64,000 nucleotides of DNA from Vibrio sp. RE86 (GCF_013114545.1 NZ_VTXI01000003.1:124001-188000); one strand, 5' to 3'; shown: positions 8,945-17,408, numbered from the stretch's first letter. Numbers and translations: made by a program. The notes: generated by a model from the letters alone, not told the origin.

Positions 8945-8972
8945 AAAGGGCTACCACAAGGTAGCCCTTTTT
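8945..8972 (+). terminator. intrinsic terminator after the DUF3581 gene
   Basis: The hairpin AAAGGGCTACC / GGTAGCCCTTT with an ACAA loop is followed by TTTCTTT. It lies directly after the stop codon. Confidence 0.9.
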
Positions 8973-9086
8973 CTTTCTGAATTCACCAACTCTGTTAGCC
9001 AGTTCAAAATCCCGCCTGCCTAATTGGCACTGACTCACACGCTGAGTTAGCCTACACACCTTCCAACAACACACAGAAGCTCATTC

Positions 9087-9623
9087 GTGAACCATTGCTA
9101 CGCCGCTACGCTTATTCAATTTATCGAAACAGACACTGACGCTATCTCTGACCAATTCCCGCCTGAAGACAAGGTTGAGTGGCAGAAACAAATTGAACTG
9201 TTGAAGCTGCAATGTCAGCAATTGCCTCATTTAGCAGGCGACATAGTTTTGTCGTTTTCTTCACCTACATCAGAGCCCGCAATTAGCGCAATAGTCCTGT
9301 ATCGTGGTTTAGTGTTCGTTCTCGGATTTGGCTTTGAAAGCCAAACCTACCAACCTGCTCAATTGGACGCTCTACACAACCAAGCGAGAATGCTCAAAGA
9401 TCAACACATTGGAAGCCAAGCCAAATTTATTATTCCGGTAAGCATCGAAACACAAGCAGCCCCTCAAGGTGGCGCAATCCATGTTTCAGAAGATTTAGTC
9501 GCCGATACCATGTGCGATAATGGCGACCATTTGGCAGCACTGATTGAACACTTTGCTAACCAGTACAAAGACGATCAAATCATTCTTTCGGACTGGTTAG
9601 CCAGTGGCTTTCGGCCCCATTAA
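9087..9623 (+). CDS. uncharacterised orphan protein, possibly a degenerate nuclease-fold domain
   Basis: A 178-residue soluble protein starting at GTG, with no signal peptide or membrane segment. I do not recognise a named family. The layout is a helix rich in EWQKQIELL, a strand pair AISAIVLYRGLVFVLGFGF, then a helix QLDALHNQARMLKDQH followed by KFIIPVSIETQAAP. This order resembles the N-terminal PD-(D/E)xK-like domain that precedes DUF2075 helicases. The E-x-K catalytic positions appear replaced (LGFGF), so any nuclease activity would be lost. It stands alone between a terminator and a convergent K+ channel gene 8 bp away. The fold assignment is inference. Confidence 0.6.
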   Translation: MNHCYAATLIQFIETDTDAISDQFPPEDKVEWQKQIELLKLQCQQLPHLAGDIVLSFSSPTSEPAISAIVLYRGLVFVLGFGFESQTYQPAQLDALHNQARMLKDQHIGSQAKFIIPVSIETQAAPQGGAIHVSEDLVADTMCDNGDHLAALIEHFANQYKDDQIILSDWLASGFRPH

Positions 9624-9631
9624 TGCCCCTT

Positions 9632-10609
9632 TCAACGCGTCATCTTTTTTACAAACACCACGACAAAAAGTGCCATGGTAAAGCTGCCTAAGAAGGCCTC
9701 ACAGGCAGCGATAAACCTCGCCACTCCAACGGGAGATATGTCTCCATAACCCAAAGTGGTAAAGGTCACGACACTAAAATAGAGCGAGTTAAAGAATTCT
9801 AAAACATAGAATTTCCACCCCGTCACCCCTTCATATATCGGGTGAGCCCCCGTGGTATCGAGAAAGAAATACGCCAACGCGCAAACCAAAATAAGGAAGA
9901 TAGAGAACCCGACCACCCGAATTGGATCTTCTCCATAGCCACAAAACACATCCACCAGCTTGGAAACAATTCGCTTCAGACTGAAGAGTGGCATTTGATA
10001 ACGACGAAAACGCATTTCTCGTTTAAAGAAGTCCCCCGCCATCTCAAACAGCCCTTGCTTCTCACACTGTTTGCGAATGTTTCTGCACACCTCTTCCGCC
10101 TCTTGGCAATACATCATGGACTCTTTTCTATCGCACCGTTTACGTGCTTTTTTAGCCGCCCGCTCCTGTTTTAGGTGAGATCCCCATTCGATGTTCTCCA
10201 GTTTGGCCCGTGAAAGTGAAGCACCCAGTAAATTGCAATTATCAAGTTTGGCACAATGTAAGTTTGCCCCAATTAGTTTGGCTTTCATCAATGAAGAGCC
10301 ACGTAAATCTAAACCAAAGAAGTGAGCATCCGTTAAATTTGCTCGGTAGAAGTCTGCATCTCGACATGAATAACCCTCTTTACACCCTCGGTTAACCAAA
10401 TCAATGTCTTCTAAGTCTGTTTTTGCCAACTGAAATCCGTCTAAAGGTTTACCTGCTGCGGCCCATTGCTCAACCTTGTCTTTTACATCATCTTTGCTTT
10501 TATCGATTTTTGGGTCGTGCCAGTAACAAAGTCCTGACTCGCCACACGGTTGATCGCAGCACCAGCCATCAGGGTTTTGATAGCTGCATCGGCCCTGGTG
10601 AGATTCCAT
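9632..10609 (-). CDS. pentapeptide-repeat potassium channel protein with Cys-rich N-terminus
   Basis: A 325-residue protein with three parts. Residues 1-31 hold a Cys/His cluster (C8, C17, C18, C22, C28, H31) that may bind zinc. Residues about 58-140 are pentapeptide repeats (units such as ADFYR, ANLTD, AKLIG, ANLHC, AKLDN, ASLSR, AKLEN) that should form a right-handed beta-helix. After a basic helical linker come two membrane helices (about 232-250 and 300-320) around a pore loop with the selectivity filter TTLGYGD (284-290). It should be a two-TM K+ channel whose gating is tied to the cytosolic domain. The ligand is unknown. Confidence 0.85.
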   Translation of the reverse strand: MESHQGRCSYQNPDGWCCDQPCGESGLCYWHDPKIDKSKDDVKDKVEQWAAAGKPLDGFQLAKTDLEDIDLVNRGCKEGYSCRDADFYRANLTDAHFFGLDLRGSSLMKAKLIGANLHCAKLDNCNLLGASLSRAKLENIEWGSHLKQERAAKKARKRCDRKESMMYCQEAEEVCRNIRKQCEKQGLFEMAGDFFKREMRFRRYQMPLFSLKRIVSKLVDVFCGYGEDPIRVVGFSIFLILVCALAYFFLDTTGAHPIYEGVTGWKFYVLEFFNSLYFSVVTFTTLGYGDISPVGVARFIAACEAFLGSFTMALFVVVFVKKMTR

Positions 10610-10707
10610 AATGCGCTGCCCCTAAATACACTTGATGGTGAAACTCCTCATCAAGCTCACTACTAAGTGTAGTGGGTGCATATCAACCCGTCATCACTAT
10701 TTACAAA

Positions 10708-11592
10708 TCACTCATTATCAATTTGTTCTCGCAGCCATTTTTTAAAAAGACGGGTATAAGGTGTTTCACTATGAGTCAGCAGAAAATAACCTGCGTTCGC
10801 TAGGATGGCATCATAAGGCGCTACCAAAGTGCCTTTATCTAACTCATTAGTGAGTAGCGCTAGCCTTGCTAAAGCCACCCCAACCCCAGCTTCCGCAGCA
10901 GACATTGCCATATCGGTTCGATTGAAAAAGTGGCCGCGGTTTGTCTCAACATCCAATCCGTGACTGTCCGCCCAGAAGCGCCATTCATGGTCTTTATGAG
11001 CATTCTGCCAAGGCATCGCGTCGTGCAAAAATGTAACACTCGACCATTGGAATCGGCCTGCACTCTGGTGACGCTCTAAATAGTCAGGACTCATCACAGG
11101 AACAAGTGACTCTTCCAGTAAGAGCTCTGCATGTTTATGAGGGTAAGGGATGGGGCCATAATCGATAGCGATATCAAAATCTCGGTTTTCACTATCCACC
11201 AACGCCCCTTCAGCAAAGGTATGAACTTGTATGTCTGGGTATTGATTATGAAACTTCTCTAACCTCGGCACTAACCATTTAAACGCAAATGAAGGCGTCA
11301 GTTTTAGTCGGATCTGCTTTTGTTCAGAAACATTGGTTAGCTTAAACACATTGTCTTCAATCGCCGCTAAATGAGGCTCAGTGGCCTCAACCAATTTACG
11401 GCCTTGTTCTGTCAAACGTATCCCACGAGCATGACGTTCAAATACACTAAACCCTAAGCGATGTTCTATTTGCTGAAGCTGCTGACTAACCGCACCAACC
11501 GTTAAGTTTAAGGCTTTAGCAGCACTTGTTAGGCTTTGATACTTCGCCACTGTACAAACTAGATTAACCCCATGAAGCAATGTCGATTTCAT
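10708..11592 (-). CDS. LysR-family regulator divergent from dadA-like gene
   Basis: A 294-residue LysR-type regulator. The N-terminal winged HTH (residues about 6-65) includes SLTSAAKALNLTVGAVSQQLQQIEHRLGF. The remainder is a periplasmic-binding-protein-like effector domain of the GcvA subgroup. It is divergent from the D-amino acid dehydrogenase gene, with 104 bp between the starts, so that gene is its likely target. A TTTTAG-N5-CTAAAA palindrome 8 bp from its own start fits the T-N11-A LysR box and suggests autoregulation. The effector is probably an amino acid, by inference. Confidence 0.85.
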   Translation of the reverse strand: MKSTLLHGVNLVCTVAKYQSLTSAAKALNLTVGAVSQQLQQIEHRLGFSVFERHARGIRLTEQGRKLVEATEPHLAAIEDNVFKLTNVSEQKQIRLKLTPSFAFKWLVPRLEKFHNQYPDIQVHTFAEGALVDSENRDFDIAIDYGPIPYPHKHAELLLEESLVPVMSPDYLERHQSAGRFQWSSVTFLHDAMPWQNAHKDHEWRFWADSHGLDVETNRGHFFNRTDMAMSAAEAGVGVALARLALLTNELDKGTLVAPYDAILANAGYFLLTHSETPYTRLFKKWLREQIDNE

Positions 11593-11599
11593 AGCTACC

Positions 11600-11616
11600 T
11601 TTTAGAAATACTAAAA
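11600..11616. promoter_or_regulatory. palindrome TTTTAG-AAATA-CTAAAA, probable LysR operator
   Basis: A perfect 6-bp inverted repeat with T-N11-A geometry, inside the 104-bp divergent region between the LysR gene and the dadA-like gene, next to the LysR start. Confidence 0.5.
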
Positions 11617-11696
11617 CCTACTATCAATTCTTATCGATTGTTAAATGAATGTAAAACACGCAATGTAAGCAAAATTTCAAACTGTGAGAAGAGACT

Positions 11697-12947
11697 GTGA
11701 ACGTTGTAGTGTTAGGAAGTGGCGTTGTGGGATTGACCAGTGCTTGGTATTTAAATCAAGCTGGCTATCAAGTGACAGTGATTGACCGACAAGATCGCTC
11801 TGCAGAAGAAACCAGTTTTGCCAATGCAGGACAAATATCTTATGGCTATTCTTCTCCTTGGGCCGCACCAGGTATCCCGACCAAAGCCATTAAGTGGTTG
11901 TTTGAGCAGCACGCTCCTCTCAAAATCCAACCGACTCTTAACCCTGAGCTAGTGAGTTGGGCTTCCAAGATGCTACTCAACTGCCAACTCGACAGATACA
12001 AAATAAACAAGTCGCGCATGTTAACCGTGGCGAATAGAAGCAGAGAGTGCTTAACCCAACTAAACAAGACCTACAATTTAGACTATCAGGGTCGACGCCA
12101 AGGTACGTTGCAGATCTTTCGCAAACCCTCTCAATTGCAAGCGGTTGAAAAAGACATCGCTCTATTAGAAGAGAGTGGAACACGCTATCAGCTGATGGAC
12201 AAAGCAGCTTGTTTAGCTCAAGAGCCTGGGCTGGCCTCTATGCACGGTGCTCTGGTCGGTGGGCTCTATCTACCTGATGACGAGACAGGAGATTGCTACC
12301 TGTTTTGCCAACAGCTTCAGTCGATGGCTAAACAAGCTGGCGTCAAGTTCCTGTTCAATACTCAAATAAAAGAGTTGGTAACAAATGGAAGAAAAATAGA
12401 TGCAGTTTGCACCGATCAGGGTGATATTGTCGCTGATCGTTATGTTGTGGCTTTAGGCAGCTACTCCAAGCAACTGCTCTCTCCACTTGGCATTGAGTTA
12501 CCTATTTATCCTGTCAAAGGTTACTCTCTAACGCTTCCTGTCCTTGATGAGCAACATGCCCCTAACTCGACCATTATGGATGAGACTTATAAGGTCGCTG
12601 TTACCCGCTTTGACAATCGAATCCGAGTCGCAGGCACAGCAGAGTTAGCTGGTTTTGATCCTAACTTACCGCCTAAACGACTCGCCACCCTCAATCATGT
12701 TGTTAGCCAACTATTTCCTAACGGTATCGATTTAAAACAAGGTGAATATTGGAGTGGCTTTAGACCAATGACACCAGACGGTACGCCAATCATTGGCCGA
12801 ACAGCACTAACAAACCTCTACACCAATACTGGTCATGGCACGCTCGGTTGGACAATGGCTTGTGGTTCAGCGGATATTCTCACCGAACTGATAAGCTCAG
12901 ATGACGACCAGAGCTTTGCCGATCTTAGCTTCCAACGTTACGCTTAA
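11697..12947 (+). CDS. dadA: D-amino acid dehydrogenase, DadA family
   Basis: A 416-residue FAD flavoprotein that starts with GTG and MNVVVLGSGVVGLTSAWYL, the Rossmann motif G-S-G-V-V-G. The DadA signature TSFANAGQISYGYSSPWAAPG (residues about 40-60) and the C-terminal block GFRPMTPDGTPIIG with TNTGHGTLGWTMACGSA are present. The enzyme oxidatively deaminates D-amino acids such as D-alanine to 2-oxo acids and feeds electrons to the respiratory chain. No alanine racemase (dadX) is adjacent. A LysR regulator is divergent and an alanine/Na+ symporter lies downstream, so alanine or D-amino acid catabolism is the likely theme. Confidence 0.9.
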   Translation: MNVVVLGSGVVGLTSAWYLNQAGYQVTVIDRQDRSAEETSFANAGQISYGYSSPWAAPGIPTKAIKWLFEQHAPLKIQPTLNPELVSWASKMLLNCQLDRYKINKSRMLTVANRSRECLTQLNKTYNLDYQGRRQGTLQIFRKPSQLQAVEKDIALLEESGTRYQLMDKAACLAQEPGLASMHGALVGGLYLPDDETGDCYLFCQQLQSMAKQAGVKFLFNTQIKELVTNGRKIDAVCTDQGDIVADRYVVALGSYSKQLLSPLGIELPIYPVKGYSLTLPVLDEQHAPNSTIMDETYKVAVTRFDNRIRVAGTAELAGFDPNLPPKRLATLNHVVSQLFPNGIDLKQGEYWSGFRPMTPDGTPIIGRTALTNLYTNTGHGTLGWTMACGSADILTELISSDDDQSFADLSFQRYA

Positions 12948-12972
12948 TTGTTACACTCAATTCGAACCACAC

Positions 12973-13019
12973 AATCAACTTATATGAGTTTAATTTACAA
13001 AACATATAATTAGTTGATT
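12973..13019 (+). terminator. AT-rich hairpin after dadA, possible weak terminator
   Basis: AATCAACT-TATATG (12973-12986) pairs with CATATA-ATT-AGTTGATT (13003-13019) and is followed by ATTGTTATTTT. The stem is AT-rich, so termination may be partial. Confidence 0.45.
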
Positions 13020-13134
13020 ATTGTTATTTTGATGAATACAAATCTCCCTTCAACCTCGTTATTCAACCGAATAACGAGGCAATTAATAAACCTCAAGCGA
13101 ACAAACACTATCCATTAACATATTTTTAGCATTT

Positions 13135-13150
13135 TGTGCCTCGAGTCACG
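13135..13150 (+). promoter_or_regulatory. CRP-like site upstream of the alanine symporter
   Basis: TGTGC-CTCGAG-TCACG matches TGTGA-N6-TCACA at 8 of 10 positions. Its centre is about 70 bp upstream of the start predicted from the -10 at 13201-13206, a class I CRP spacing. Confidence 0.45.
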
Positions 13151-13176
13151 CAAACAAACTTCAACCAACAATTTAA

Positions 13177-13206
13177 TTAACAAATCCGTTACAGAAAGGG
13201 TAATAT
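13177..13206 (+). promoter_or_regulatory. probable promoter of the alanine symporter
   Basis: The -35-like TTAACA (13177-13182) and -10-like TAATAT (13201-13206) are separated by 18 bp, about 45 bp before the ATG at 13252. Confidence 0.4.
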
Positions 13207-13251
13207 CCTGCTCAGAAAACAACCATTACAAAACAAACAGGGAAACTACTT

Positions 13252-14790
13252 ATGCAGTCAATTGTTGATTTTTTGAATGGAATCATCTGGAGTCCAGTAT
13301 TAATTTACTTATGCTTGGGCGCAGGTCTGTTCTACTCAGTCATGACACGATTCGTTCAGATCCGTCACTTTAGTGAAATGTGGCGTCTACTTCTTTCAGG
13401 CAAAAGCTCATCGAAAGGGATCTCCTCTTTCCAAGCACTTGCCGTTTCACTTTCTGGCCGTGTCGGTACAGGTAACATCGCAGGTGTTGCAGCGGCGATC
13501 GGTTTCGGTGGTCCAGGTGCTGTATTCTGGATGTGGGTCGTTGCATTCTTCGGTGCGGCAACAGCATACGCAGAGTCAACGCTAGCGCAGATCTACAAAG
13601 AAGAAGATAACGGCGAATTCCGTGGCGGCCCTGCTTACTACATTGAAAAAGCAATGGGTCAAAAATGGTATGCGTGGATCTTTGCAATCGCAACAATCTT
13701 TGCATGTGGTTTCCTACTACCTGGCGTTCAGTCAAACAGTATCGGTAACGCAGTAGAAGCAGCGTTCGGTTCTGGCGCAATGATTGAAACAGCTATCGGC
13801 ACATTCAGCTTCGCTAAGATCCTGACAGGTACTATCATCGCTGTGATTCTAGCGTTCATCATCTTCGGTGGCGTTAAGCGTATTGCAAACTTCACTCAAA
13901 TCGTTGTTCCTTTCATGGCGCTTGCTTACATCGTGACAGCGTTCATTATCATCCTTCTAAACATCGGTGAAGTTCCACGCGTATTTGCAATGATCGTTGG
14001 CGATGCATTCACACCTATGGCTGGTGTTGGTGCTGCAATCGGTTGGGGTGTTAAACGTGGTGTTTACTCTAACGAAGCGGGTCAAGGTACTGGTCCTCAC
14101 GCAGCGGCAGCAGCAAGTGTTGACCACCCTGCACAGCAAGGTCTAGTTCAGTCTTTCTCTATCTACATTGATACACTACTAGTATGTTCTGCAACGGCGT
14201 TTATGATCATCATTACAGGTGCATACAACGTTCACGGTGCAGAAGGCTTCCTAGTTCAGAACGTAGCAGCGGACATCGCAGCAAATGGTCCTGTATTTAC
14301 TCAGATGGCAATCGATAGTGCATTACCAGGTATTGGTAAGCCGTTCATCGCAATCGCGCTATTCTTCTTTGCTTTCACAACGATTCTTGCGTACTACTAC
14401 ATCGCAGAGACAAATATTGCGTATATCCGTCGTACCTTCAAAGTTAACGGCTTAATGTTCATGCTAAAAGTCGCATTAATCGCAGTTGTGTTCTACGGTA
14501 CAGTTAAGACAGCAAACCTTGCATGGGCAATGGGTGATGTGGGTGTTGGCCTAATGGCATGGCTAAACATTGTCGGCATCTTAATTATCTTCTTCATGTC
14601 GAAGCCAGCGCTAAAAGCACTACACGATTACGAAGAACAGCAAAAACAAGGTGTTACTGAGTACACATTTAACCCAGTAAAACTTGGTATTAAAGGCGCG
14701 GACTACTGGGAAGACAAATACCGTCGTAAGACAGGCAAAGAGCCTTCAGCAGAGGTAGAGTCAAAACCAGTTGAACAGCCTTCAACCTAA
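13252..14790 (+). CDS. alanine/glycine:sodium symporter, AGCS family
   Basis: A 512-residue polytopic inner-membrane transporter with about ten hydrophobic segments. The AGCS signature is seen at SLSGRVGTGNIAGVAAAIGFGGPGAVFWMW (residues about 65-95). So is the conserved GVKRGVYSNEAGQGTGPHAAAAA (about 264-286). The family imports L- or D-alanine or glycine with Na+. The cytosolic C-terminus is charged and ends in a Glu/Pro-rich tail. The gene ends at a bidirectional terminator. Its position after a D-amino acid dehydrogenase suggests supply of alanine for catabolism. The upstream CRP-like site suggests catabolite control. Confidence 0.92.
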   Translation: MQSIVDFLNGIIWSPVLIYLCLGAGLFYSVMTRFVQIRHFSEMWRLLLSGKSSSKGISSFQALAVSLSGRVGTGNIAGVAAAIGFGGPGAVFWMWVVAFFGAATAYAESTLAQIYKEEDNGEFRGGPAYYIEKAMGQKWYAWIFAIATIFACGFLLPGVQSNSIGNAVEAAFGSGAMIETAIGTFSFAKILTGTIIAVILAFIIFGGVKRIANFTQIVVPFMALAYIVTAFIIILLNIGEVPRVFAMIVGDAFTPMAGVGAAIGWGVKRGVYSNEAGQGTGPHAAAAASVDHPAQQGLVQSFSIYIDTLLVCSATAFMIIITGAYNVHGAEGFLVQNVAADIAANGPVFTQMAIDSALPGIGKPFIAIALFFFAFTTILAYYYIAETNIAYIRRTFKVNGLMFMLKVALIAVVFYGTVKTANLAWAMGDVGVGLMAWLNIVGILIIFFMSKPALKALHDYEEQQKQGVTEYTFNPVKLGIKGADYWEDKYRRKTGKEPSAEVESKPVEQPST

Positions 14791-14825
14791 TAGCGAAAAG
14801 CTATAGATAAAAAAGCAGTGGTAAG

Positions 14826-14857
14826 AAAAAGGGGTTAGCAAATGCTAACCCCTTTCG
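14826..14857. terminator. bidirectional terminator between the alanine symporter and satP
   Basis: The hairpin AAAGGGGTTAGC / GCTAACCCCTTT has an AAAT loop, A-runs before it and T-rich sequence in the minus direction. It can end both the symporter (+) and satP (-) transcripts. Confidence 0.85.
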
Positions 14858-14922
14858 TATTAAGGTTCCCAAATATCAGCTGTCGTCACTTCAGGCGATC
14901 AGACAACTAAATTTAAATTCAA

Positions 14923-15516
14923 TTAAGCCGCAACTTGTTCTAGTTCTACTTGAGCAGACTTCTTCTCACCAATCGGTAGGATTGTACGGCCGTATTCATT
15001 GTTCAGTACTTGAGCCATAGCGAAGTAAATTGCGCTCGCGCCACAGAAGATACCTTCAAAGCCAGCAATCGTGCCGATAAGTTCACTACCCGTGAAATCA
15101 CGAGCCGCAAGTAGGAAGAACAGAATCGTTAGTGAGCCAAACACCACTTGTTTTGCCACTGGGTAGCACAGAGAACCAATAAACATGAAACCTGTGAATA
15201 CGCCCCAAAGTAGCAGGTACCAACCCATAAAGCTTGCTGGGCTTGCTGGTAGACCCATGTAAGGCATAACGATAAGACCAACCAGTGTTAGCCAAAATAG
15301 GCCGTAAGAAGTGAACGCTGTCGTACCAAACGTATCACCACGTTTGAAACACATCATGCCAACTAGCACTTGGCTAAGACCACCATAAAAAATACCCATT
15401 GCTAGGATCATAGAGTCAATAGGGAAAAAACCTGCATTGTGGATGTTAAGCAGGATGGTTGTCATACCGAAACCCATTAGGCCCAGTGGAGCCGGGTTTG
15501 CCAGTTTTGTTGACAT
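14923..15516 (-). CDS. satP: acetate/succinate transporter, SatP (GPR1/FUN34/YaaH) family
   Basis: A 197-residue inner-membrane protein with six hydrophobic segments and the family motif [11 protein letters not shown] near the N-terminus. The start [10 protein letters not shown] is preferred over an ATG three codons upstream, because family members begin close to the motif. SatP proteins carry acetate (and succinate) by proton symport or as channels. The cytosolic tail is Glu/Val-rich. It is monocistronic, between a bidirectional terminator and a leader with the palindrome ATCTAAGAT / ATCTTAGAT. Confidence 0.9.
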   Translation of the reverse strand: MSTKLANPAPLGLMGFGMTTILLNIHNAGFFPIDSMILAMGIFYGGLSQVLVGMMCFKRGDTFGTTAFTSYGLFWLTLVGLIVMPYMGLPASPASFMGWYLLLWGVFTGFMFIGSLCYPVAKQVVFGSLTILFFLLAARDFTGSELIGTIAGFEGIFCGASAIYFAMAQVLNNEYGRTILPIGEKKSAQVELEQVAA

Positions 15517-15600
15517 TTTGCGCACCTTTAAAAAAAGTTAATAAAATTTACGCGCAGATTTTAATCCTGTTCAACAAAAAAGATAGATCTTGGTTATGCA

Positions 15601-15633
15601 ATCTAAGATTTCGAAAATCATCCTATCTTAGAT
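15601..15633. promoter_or_regulatory. inverted repeat ATCTAAGAT / ATCTTAGAT upstream of satP
   Basis: Perfect 9-bp arms (15601-15609 and 15625-15633) are separated by 15 bp, about 90-115 bp upstream of the satP start. The far arm abuts the chitinase terminator. It is a possible operator of an unknown regulator. Confidence 0.4.
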
Positions 15634-15676
15634 AAAAAAACCGAGCACTTATCCCTCTAGGATTAGCACTCGGTTT
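15633..15676 (-). terminator. intrinsic terminator of the chitinase gene
   Basis: On the minus strand AAACCGAGTGCTAATCC pairs with the GGGATAAGTGCTCGGTTT region and is followed by seven Ts. It lies 40 bp after the chitinase stop. Confidence 0.85.
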
Positions 15677-15716
15677 ACTTACCTCTACCACACTTAAAGC
15701 AGCTTAGTCGGTCTTA

Positions 15717-17408
15717 CTACTGACAAGAGATTTCGTCCCAGAACCAATTTGATTGAGTCGGAGTATCCCATACACCTGGGCCATTTTTAGCGATAAAGCA
15801 TTTACCAGCGTGCGTCACTTTATCTCCGTTAGCTACCTGACTGACACCCGCTTCCCATTGAATAAAGGTACCTGGAACTGGCTCTGGATCAGGCGTAGGT
15901 ACTGGATCCGGTGTAGGAACGGGATCTGGCGTTGGATTCGGTGTTGGCTCTGGAGCAGGCTCAGTAGGCGTGCCTGATACCAATTCCCATGGACCACCAA
16001 GTGACGGATCATCACCTTGAGTCCACCACTTCGCTTGGTAAGTTGCACCTTGGTGAGTGACTTGGTCTCCTGTGTTATACACCTTATTTAGATCCCAATC
16101 GGTTCCTGTGCCAGGGCCTGTACCTGGGTCAACGGGATCCAACTTCTCAACAATACGAACTTCAGGCCAACTTGAATGCGAGCCATAGAAATTCGTCACA
16201 CACTTCTCGTAATCTCCAGGAACAAGTGCGGAATAGGCTGTTTGGAAACCAACCAATTCACATTCAAATGAATAGCCGCCTGGACGGTCTGGGTAGTACT
16301 TCCAATTACCGTCCCAGTTGGTGTAAAGCACATCCGTTGCACCGTTAAGATTTAAGCCGCCGTAAGGCGTTTGTTGCCAACAGGTATTTTTTTCATCCGC
16401 TTCAATAGGGATTTGATAATGAGCCGACAGCCCTTCCCAATAACGAATACGATTGACTGGCTGACCTTTGGTCTTGTTTTGTTCGCCACACTCAATACCA
16501 CCGTTAATGATGTTGATTGTGGTACCAAAACCATAACCAATACCCGCGTCAATTTCGCGTTGAGAAGGTGTCCATGTCTTATCAATCACATGGAGCATAG
16601 CTGGTTTTGGCGCTTGTGGTGTTAAGAAGAACCAAATAGCCGAAGCCAGATTGAGCCATGAATCCGCCACTAAGCCTGGGTTGTTGAGAAGCACAGAAGC
16701 GTCACCATCAAACATGACTTCTGAGAACGCGCCGTAGTTAAAGTGGTAAGAAAGCTGTTTCGCACCACGACCAAAATAGCCCTGCCCTGTGGCACACGGC
16801 CATTTTTTGTTTTGCCAATCATTCTGGCCACAACCCGTGGTATAACCCTCTTGTCCTTCAGACCAACCCATTTCACGAACATGCACTAAAGCTTGTTGCC
16901 ACTCTTCAAGCGCAAGAGGGTTATCGGAAATATTATCCTTGGCGATGTGTCCACCTGTCTCTTGGGCGAAGTGAGCAAAGGCAGTAACGACAGAGCGTTT
17001 ACAAATCGCATCAGAGTCACGGCCATCAGTGTACTCAGCACAGAAAGCAGGAAACTTACCGATCGCGCGTAAAAAACGAGTATAGGTGTACTCGGGCGCG
17101 GCCATACTAGTTAAAAAGTCCCACTCCGATCTTGGGAATACTCGCTCTGCCCTTTTTACGTTATCAGGGTTTGAAGCTAGTCCAGCGTCAATCGCTTCAA
17201 CGACACTGTTCGGTGCTGTTCGTAACGCTTGAGACCAGATCTGGTACATTGGGTCGGCGGTTTTTTGGTTTTCGACTGTTTGAATATCCGCTCTAGACAC
17301 AACATAACCTGTCGGGTTTTGTGGATCCGGCTGAATATTCATTGCCGCCCAGCTGGAGGATACCGCTGCCAGCGAAATTGCAGCAGCCAGGTAGCTAACC
17401 TTCTTCAT
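15717..17408 (-). CDS. secreted GH19 chitinase with two CBM5/12 chitin-binding modules
   Basis: A 563-residue protein. The start is MKKVSYLAAAISLAAVSSSWA, a clean signal peptide. The GH19 catalytic domain spans about residues 90-420. FAHFAQETGG contains the likely catalytic acid Glu150, and YFGRGAKQLSYHFNYG (211-226) and INGGIECG (301-308) are family signatures. A CBM5/12 module follows at 436-477 (TDWDLNKVYNTGDQV). Next come a Pro-rich linker of PTPDP repeats (480-512) and a second CBM5/12 module (515-563). It should degrade chitin outside the cell, typical of marine vibrios. GH19 enzymes are less common in bacteria than GH18. Export beyond the periplasm would use type II secretion. Confidence 0.93.
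   Translation of the reverse strand: MKKVSYLAAAISLAAVSSSWAAMNIQPDPQNPTGYVVSRADIQTVENQKTADPMYQIWSQALRTAPNSVVEAIDAGLASNPDNVKRAERVFPRSEWDFLTSMAAPEYTYTRFLRAIGKFPAFCAEYTDGRDSDAICKRSVVTAFAHFAQETGGHIAKDNISDNPLALEEWQQALVHVREMGWSEGQEGYTTGCGQNDWQNKKWPCATGQGYFGRGAKQLSYHFNYGAFSEVMFDGDASVLLNNPGLVADSWLNLASAIWFFLTPQAPKPAMLHVIDKTWTPSQREIDAGIGYGFGTTINIINGGIECGEQNKTKGQPVNRIRYWEGLSAHYQIPIEADEKNTCWQQTPYGGLNLNGATDVLYTNWDGNWKYYPDRPGGYSFECELVGFQTAYSALVPGDYEKCVTNFYGSHSSWPEVRIVEKLDPVDPGTGPGTGTDWDLNKVYNTGDQVTHQGATYQAKWWTQGDDPSLGGPWELVSGTPTEPAPEPTPNPTPDPVPTPDPVPTPDPEPVPGTFIQWEAGVSQVANGDKVTHAGKCFIAKNGPGVWDTPTQSNWFWDEISCQ

Larger units (their letters stand above)
13020..13251. other. leader region of the alanine symporter gene
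   Basis: Part of a 304-bp gene-free stretch. It holds a perfect 11-bp inverted repeat CCTCGTTATTC / GAATAACGAGG (13054-13064 and 13069-13079) with an AACC loop and no T-run, a CRP-like site and a promoter-like pair. No glycine riboswitch motif is present. Confidence 0.6.

Noticed and set aside
12948..13251. glycine riboswitch before the AGCS gene
   Set aside because: Vibrio has such riboswitches upstream of some AGCS genes, but the conserved aptamer motifs (GGAGAG, ACCGAAG) are missing here.
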